From a virus: a DNA stretch of 62,814 bases. Made by a program: the position numbers and the translations under genes. The first letter of the stretch is position 1; every line of letters begins with the position of its first letter. The notes beneath the pieces were generated by a model. It ran no database searches. It was not told where the DNA came from and worked only from the letters and a program-made list of their open reading frames with translations. The stretch lies in the IMG/VR virus record IMGVR_UViG_3300048592_000297, positions 1 through 62,814 of that record; one strand, 5' to 3'. Below, piece after piece: positions 59,512-62,814 of the stretch.

Positions 59512-60218
59512 AAGACCCCTCCGTTCGATACGTCATCCCGAAAAACATCCTCGACGGCCGGACCGCTAGAGTCGCGATCGCCCCTATACACATAAGCGGC
59601 CGACATCCGGGCTAAGCCTCTCTGGAACAAAGAAACCCACGAATAGCGGATGGGTTGCCTAAACGATTGTCCACGCTGACCTGCGTATATGGCGTCCTCG
59701 TCAACGAACAACCGCCAGATTTCTAGGGCCGAAGCCTGCCCACTTGATGCACTGGGGTCCAAAACCCATTCAGCCGCCCAGTTATCGATTGAATCAGTTT
59801 GCTGCTTGAAATCGGCACCTGCTTCACAGAAGTCGTTCATGTTAGTGGTGCGAACTTCGCAGAACTCATCGCTAATTACGGTCTTAAGATGGCCACACGA
59901 CGCCTCGTAGTAGCTCATCAGCTCAAGCAAGGATGTCGTTACCACTGTGTTCATCGCCTCATCAAACGGCTGGCTCGGTGCAGCCACCTCGCTCGGCGGG
60001 CTAAACATAGATGACACAGCCGCCAACCTAGCCCTGATCGATGAAAACAACTGCGCTACCATGCAGACCAAATAGTACGCAGCTTCGATAGATCGCTTGT
60101 ACTTGTTCAGTTCCGCGCGTTGCTCCAGAACCAGCTTCTCCAGAACATCTACACGGGCCGCTAGCGCAGCTAGCGAAGGAGGCTCCTCCTTTCGCTTCTG
60201 CAGAAGAATCCTACGCAT
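59508..60218 (-). CDS. Coiled-coil protein, unknown
   Basis: A 236-residue protein. Residues ~15-50 (LAALAARVDVLEKLVLEQRAELNKYK) form a coiled coil; residues ~50-75 are amphipathic or weakly hydrophobic (AAYYLVCMVAQLFSS). The start is uncertain among three close ATG codons; 60218 has AAGG at good spacing. It overlaps both neighbours, suggesting a coupled set with the membrane protein gene upstream. Confidence 0.6.
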   Translation of the reverse strand: MRRILLQKRKEEPPSLAALAARVDVLEKLVLEQRAELNKYKRSIEAAYYLVCMVAQLFSSIRARLAAVSSMFSPPSEVAAPSQPFDEAMNTVVTTSLLELMSYYEASCGHLKTVISDEFCEVRTTNMNDFCEAGADFKQQTDSIDNWAAEWVLDPSASSGQASALEIWRLFVDEDAIYAGQRGQSFRQPIRYSWVSLFQRGLARMSAAYVYRGDRDSSGPAVEDVFRDDVSNGGVL

Positions 60219-60672
60219 CTTCATCATCCTTGAGCAGCCCGGCTTCGGCAAGTAAATCGACGTAAACTTTAGGCTGGCGATTCATGTCCCTAACTGTTTC
60301 CACAACCATCGCAAGATGCGCCGCAACAAGCACCGTCAACAATAGGCAGGTTGCCGAGATCGCAAGGTTTTGGTGCGCGAAGCCAACGAACAAGCCAGTA
60401 AGCAGTATGCAAATCGACTCCTGATAGAACAACAATTTATGCCTGTCCTTTTCGTCAGAAAGGACAAACAACCACCATACGTGCATGAGGCACACCGGAT
60501 GTCCGAAGCTCAGCACTAGCCAAATCCGTGGTATGCCAAGATAGAGCACGGCGAGAACCACAACCCAATTCAATTCGGGCTCGTACAAGAACGTGCTAAG
60601 AAGCAGCACCAAAAGGGCAATCACAGTTACAATAGGGTGCGTCACTAGCCTGAGGATGAGGTTGTGATTCAT
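60211..60672 (-). CDS. Four-segment integral membrane protein
   Basis: A 153-residue protein with membrane segments at about residues 10-30 (PIVTVIALLVLLLSTFLY), 35-55 (WVVVLAVLYLGIPRIWLVL), 60-72 and 82-125 (ICILLTGLFVGFAH; ATCLLLTVLVAAHLAMVV). The C-terminus is acidic and cytoplasmic. Possible roles are superinfection exclusion or a second holin; no family is recognised. Confidence 0.65.
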   Translation of the reverse strand: MNHNLILRLVTHPIVTVIALLVLLLSTFLYEPELNWVVVLAVLYLGIPRIWLVLSFGHPVCLMHVWWLFVLSDEKDRHKLLFYQESICILLTGLFVGFAHQNLAISATCLLLTVLVAAHLAMVVETVRDMNRQPKVYVDLLAEAGLLKDDEDA

Positions 60673-60704
60673 TGCGGCGCTTCCGTTAGGTTGGAGGTTT
60701 CATT

Positions 60705-60962
60705 CTACCCCTCCACTCTCCGGGCCACAATTCCCTTCCACGCATCAACTAACGGCCGAACAGCATCTTGTGCAGCCCGCAAGTTAAGGTGCGGATCGTC
60801 ATGGTCGCGACACTCAACGCAGATTCGTGACTGGATATGGAACACTTGAACCCCGACAAAATCCCACGTGTACGGCGAAACAGCACTGCCATCGCGTTTG
60901 GACACCAACCGAACAATGAACTCGGACGACTCAAGTTTCTTGGTTATGTCAACTGCAGGCAT
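60705..60962 (-). CDS. Small hypothetical protein
   Basis: An 85-residue protein with strong SD (GGAGG, seven bases before the ATG). MPAVDITKKLESSEFIVRLVSKRDG then CVECRDHDDPHLNLR; the C-x-x-C might bind metal. Overlaps the upstream gene by 19 bases. Confidence 0.65.
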   Translation of the reverse strand: MPAVDITKKLESSEFIVRLVSKRDGSAVSPYTWDFVGVQVFHIQSRICVECRDHDDPHLNLRAAQDAVRPLVDAWKGIVARRVEG

Positions 60963-61363
60963 GTAAGGCCCTCCTTCTCGATGATAGCCGTAAGGCTCTC
61001 CACGATGGAATCCAGAATACGATCCTGAACACGCCGGTCATCTACCGAGCGCCATACACAAATCGCTCGAATCACTGCAGCTTCCTGCGCACGTATGTGG
61101 TTGAGGGCGATGTAGCTGCCAACGGCATGAGCGCTGTCAACATGGCGCACGTTGCGAGGACTCCACAATCGGAGTAACTCAACAGTGTGGGCGGCTTTTC
61201 GTAAATCCTCGATGCCGTTCTTCGTGCGCCAGCGCGACACATACCGAACGACGCTGCCCTCTAAGGCAGAAAGACAAATATCCTCAGAGAAATGACCCGG
61301 CTGGTACGCCATCGTCTTGTAGTGGCCCCCGCCAACCTGCACACGATCTGGTGACGTGTCCAT
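60944..61363 (-). CDS. DUF3310 family protein
   Basis: A 139-residue protein. VGGGHYKTMAYQPGHFSEDI followed by VVRYVSRWRTKNGIEDLRKAAHTVELL matches the DUF3310 pattern (H-Y...Y-x-x-R-x-x-x-K-x-G-x-x-D-L-x-K-A), found in many phages and suspected to act in nucleotide metabolism. The ATG overlaps the dUTPase stop by one base (TGATG), so the two are translated together, which is consistent with a nucleotide-pool role. Confidence 0.82.
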   Translation of the reverse strand: MDTSPDRVQVGGGHYKTMAYQPGHFSEDICLSALEGSVVRYVSRWRTKNGIEDLRKAAHTVELLRLWSPRNVRHVDSAHAVGSYIALNHIRAQEAAVIRAICVWRSVDDRRVQDRILDSIVESLTAIIEKEGLTCLQLT

Positions 61364-61833
61364 CAGTTGACTCCAGTAGAGCCGAACCCGCCAGTTCCGC
61401 GTGCGCTTTCGTCCAGCGTTTCGACGTGAGTGAACACCGCCTTGCAACTTTCGACAAGCAGAGCTTGTGCGATGCGCATGCCCGGAGTGATGACCGAACT
61501 TGCCCCCGGCGCGACACAATGCACAATCACGCCGATCTCGCCTCGGTAATCCGAATCGATGATACCGGGCGCATTCACCACTGTCAGCCCGTCATTCAGC
61601 GCAAGACCTGAACGCGGGCAAACCAAGAGCACCATGCCCGGCGGCAACTGTACAAAGACTCCAGTAGGGATGAGCATGGGCGAGTTGGCAACGCGCGTCG
61701 GGTACTTGACCGCTGCTCGCAGATCAAAAGCTCCAGCCTCGTAAGTTGCATACGTTGGCAATTGCGGAGATCCATCCGGGTACGTCCATTGCGTAGCGAT
61801 TTTCACTTCTGTCAGCCTTCGGCCTGAACTCAT
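61363..61833 (-). CDS. dut: dUTPase
   Basis: A 156-residue trimeric dUTP pyrophosphatase that converts dUTP to dUMP and keeps uracil out of DNA. All five motifs are present in order: AGAFDLRAA, PRSGLALNDGLTV, GIIDSDYRGEIGV (with the catalytic Asp), GMRIAQALLV and RGTGGFGSTG. The SD GGAGGGG precedes the ATG. Its presence alongside a UDG-like domain on the polymerase suggests the phage cares about uracil in its DNA. One exact dispersed dyad (61746-61761) lies near the 5' end. Confidence 0.95.
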   Translation of the reverse strand: MSSGRRLTEVKIATQWTYPDGSPQLPTYATYEAGAFDLRAAVKYPTRVANSPMLIPTGVFVQLPPGMVLLVCPRSGLALNDGLTVVNAPGIIDSDYRGEIGVIVHCVAPGASSVITPGMRIAQALLVESCKAVFTHVETLDESARGTGGFGSTGVN

Positions 61834-61834
61834 C

Positions 61835-62215
61835 TCAACCCCTCCTTCTTCGTCGTTGTGCGCCCGAGCGCGGAAACCTGTCCACTACCCCCGCCTTTGA
61901 CGGATGCGGCCCCTCCCCGGATGGAATCCTACCATAACGGAAGTTCACTTCAATCGCAAACGCATCCGCCACGGCGTGAGCAATCGCCATCCGTAGTTCG
62001 GAATGTATCCCCCGGTTGTTCGATCCGTCGCGCGAAGCACAATCCGCGTACCATTGCCGGTGCGTGAACTCATACACTAGATCGATCTTGAACGCCTCAA
62101 TCACTGCGCCAAGATCATCAGCATCTACGCCAAACATGGCGGCGGCTGCACGAAACGCCCCCAGCACGACGTGAGGGGCAGGCTCTTCGTGATGCAAGTT
62201 AGGTTTTCGTGTCAT
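61835..62215 (-). CDS. Hypothetical protein
   Basis: A 126-residue protein starting MTRKPNLHHEEPAPHVVLG with strong SD GGAGGGG. AAMFGVDADDLGAVIEAFKIDLVYEFTHRQWYADC resembles helical regulatory domains. The C-terminal tail is basic (GAQRRRRRG). A longer start at 62287 has no SD. Function unknown. Confidence 0.65.
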   Translation of the reverse strand: MTRKPNLHHEEPAPHVVLGAFRAAAAMFGVDADDLGAVIEAFKIDLVYEFTHRQWYADCASRDGSNNRGIHSELRMAIAHAVADAFAIEVNFRYGRIPSGEGPHPSKAGVVDRFPRSGAQRRRRRG

Positions 62216-62279
62216 CTCCAGCCCCTCCGGCCCTCTTAGCCAAGAATCTCCACCGTCTACCTTGGCTGCAATCCTACCT

Positions 62280-62582
62280 TTAAGCATCGTCAGGCTTGCG
62301 CATGCGCACCACTGTCTCGTACTTTGCCTGCAGCAGATCGGCTTGCTCGCGAGCATCTTCAAGATCGCCACCAATGCGTGCAATCAGAAACGCCGATGCC
62401 TTATTCCACGTGTCGTGGTAATTGCGGATCGCCCCGCATTTCGGATATTTCCGCTCCTCAGTTTTGCCGCCCGCCATTTCTGGCGCGTGCTTGAGAACCC
62501 AGACATACTCCTCCGACTCTCGAACGCATTCAATCGGCTCGATGGTCGCGAGATAATCGTCGGTTTTCCACCTTATAAACAT
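62280..62582 (-). CDS. Hypothetical protein
   Basis: A 100-residue protein, MFIRWKTDDYLATIEPIECVRESEEYVWVL, with a helical C-terminus (GDLEDAREQADLLQAKYETVV). SD GAGGTGGG precedes the ATG. The beginning reads like small phage proteins with a single beta sheet. Function unknown. Confidence 0.7.
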   Translation of the reverse strand: MFIRWKTDDYLATIEPIECVRESEEYVWVLKHAPEMAGGKTEERKYPKCGAIRNYHDTWNKASAFLIARIGGDLEDAREQADLLQAKYETVVRMRKPDDA

Positions 62583-62592
62583 CTAACCCACC

Positions 62593-62814
62593 TCACCCCA
62601 GAATCTCGGCCCGCACCTTAGCCAAGTCCATTCCGCCGTGGTAAACGCCAATCACCTTCGGGTCGCCATGCAGGATCATCTCCCGCGTTATTTCCGTGTC
62701 GGCAAATACCGGGTTATAGAACCCGAGCGTGTTGCACCGCAGAACAGCTATCGGGCTGTCCTTCGGAGCATCCTTGATGCGCTGCATTGTGTCCTGAAAG
62801 CTGCTAATGCTCAT
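62593..62814 (-). CDS. Hypothetical protein at the right edge, possibly truncated
   Basis: A 73-residue reading frame. The ATG coincides with the last bases of the window, so the true start could lie beyond it. SPIAVLRCNTLGFYNPVFADTEI and KVIGVYHGGMDLAKV look like a genuine small alpha/beta protein. Function unknown. Confidence 0.55.
   Translation of the reverse strand: MSISSFQDTMQRIKDAPKDSPIAVLRCNTLGFYNPVFADTEITREMILHGDPKVIGVYHGGMDLAKVRAEILG

Noticed and set aside
60944-61519. Longer 191-codon reading of the DUF3310 gene
   Set aside because: The extra 52 codons overlap the dUTPase motifs in another frame; the ATG at 61363 gives a one-base overlap and the conserved domain follows directly.

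Overview
This window looks like most of the genome of a tailed double-stranded DNA bacteriophage. Every convincing gene lies on the minus strand, so transcription runs from position 62814 towards position 1. Genes are tightly packed, with many ATGA or TGATG stop/start overlaps and Shine-Dalgarno (SD) sequences of the GGAGG type. A long tape measure protein, a tail tube protein, a frameshifted tail-chaperone pair and no visible sheath gene point to a siphovirus. A glycoside-hydrolase-24-type lysozyme beside a three-segment holin-like protein, together with sigma70-type promoters, points to a Gram-negative host. The gene content recalls YuA-like phages, but that placement is an inference from memory. 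No terminase gene, integrase or tRNA was seen; the terminase genes may lie just outside the window.

Reading in the direction of transcription, 62814-56852 carries small accessory genes: a dUTPase, a DUF3310-type protein, a four-segment membrane protein and several unknowns. Region 56851-44150 is the head and head-tail block: SNase-like protein, portal, an inserted group (fibre-like protein, glycosyltransferase, 690-residue beta-propeller), prohead protease, scaffold-like protein, major capsid protein, connector and completion proteins, tail tube, and tail chaperones joined by a probable -1 frameshift. Region 44157-23399 is the tail: tape measure, minor tail proteins, a very repetitive hub-like protein, and fibre or baseplate proteins. 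Region 23386-22020 is a GC-rich lysis cassette.

Region 21604-17153 is the most unusual part. It encodes a Ycf46-type AAA ATPase, two paralogous unknown proteins, a DUF1257 (Ycf35-like) protein, a DUF2997 protein and a small unknown protein. A fully consensus sigma70 promoter sits in the middle.

Region 17029-8034 is the replication block: a lambda O-type winged-helix protein, a gene containing palindromic iterons and an AT-rich stretch (a probable origin), a DnaB helicase, a family A DNA polymerase with an N-terminal uracil-DNA-glycosylase-like domain, a primase and a single-strand binding protein. Region 8032-1 carries recombination functions (superfamily 2 helicase, RecA-like recombinase, two PD-(D/E)XK-type nucleases, RuvC-like resolvase), a histone-H1-like lysine/alanine-rich protein and two ParB-fold proteins.

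Across the whole window a 16-bp dyad, TTGC-N8-GCAA with a preferred TAACGTTT-like centre, occurs exactly 17 times by hand count, against about one expected by chance. Three copies (two exact, one with a single mismatch) lie 15-17 bases upstream of a start codon. This looks like a dispersed operator or genome-organising site.
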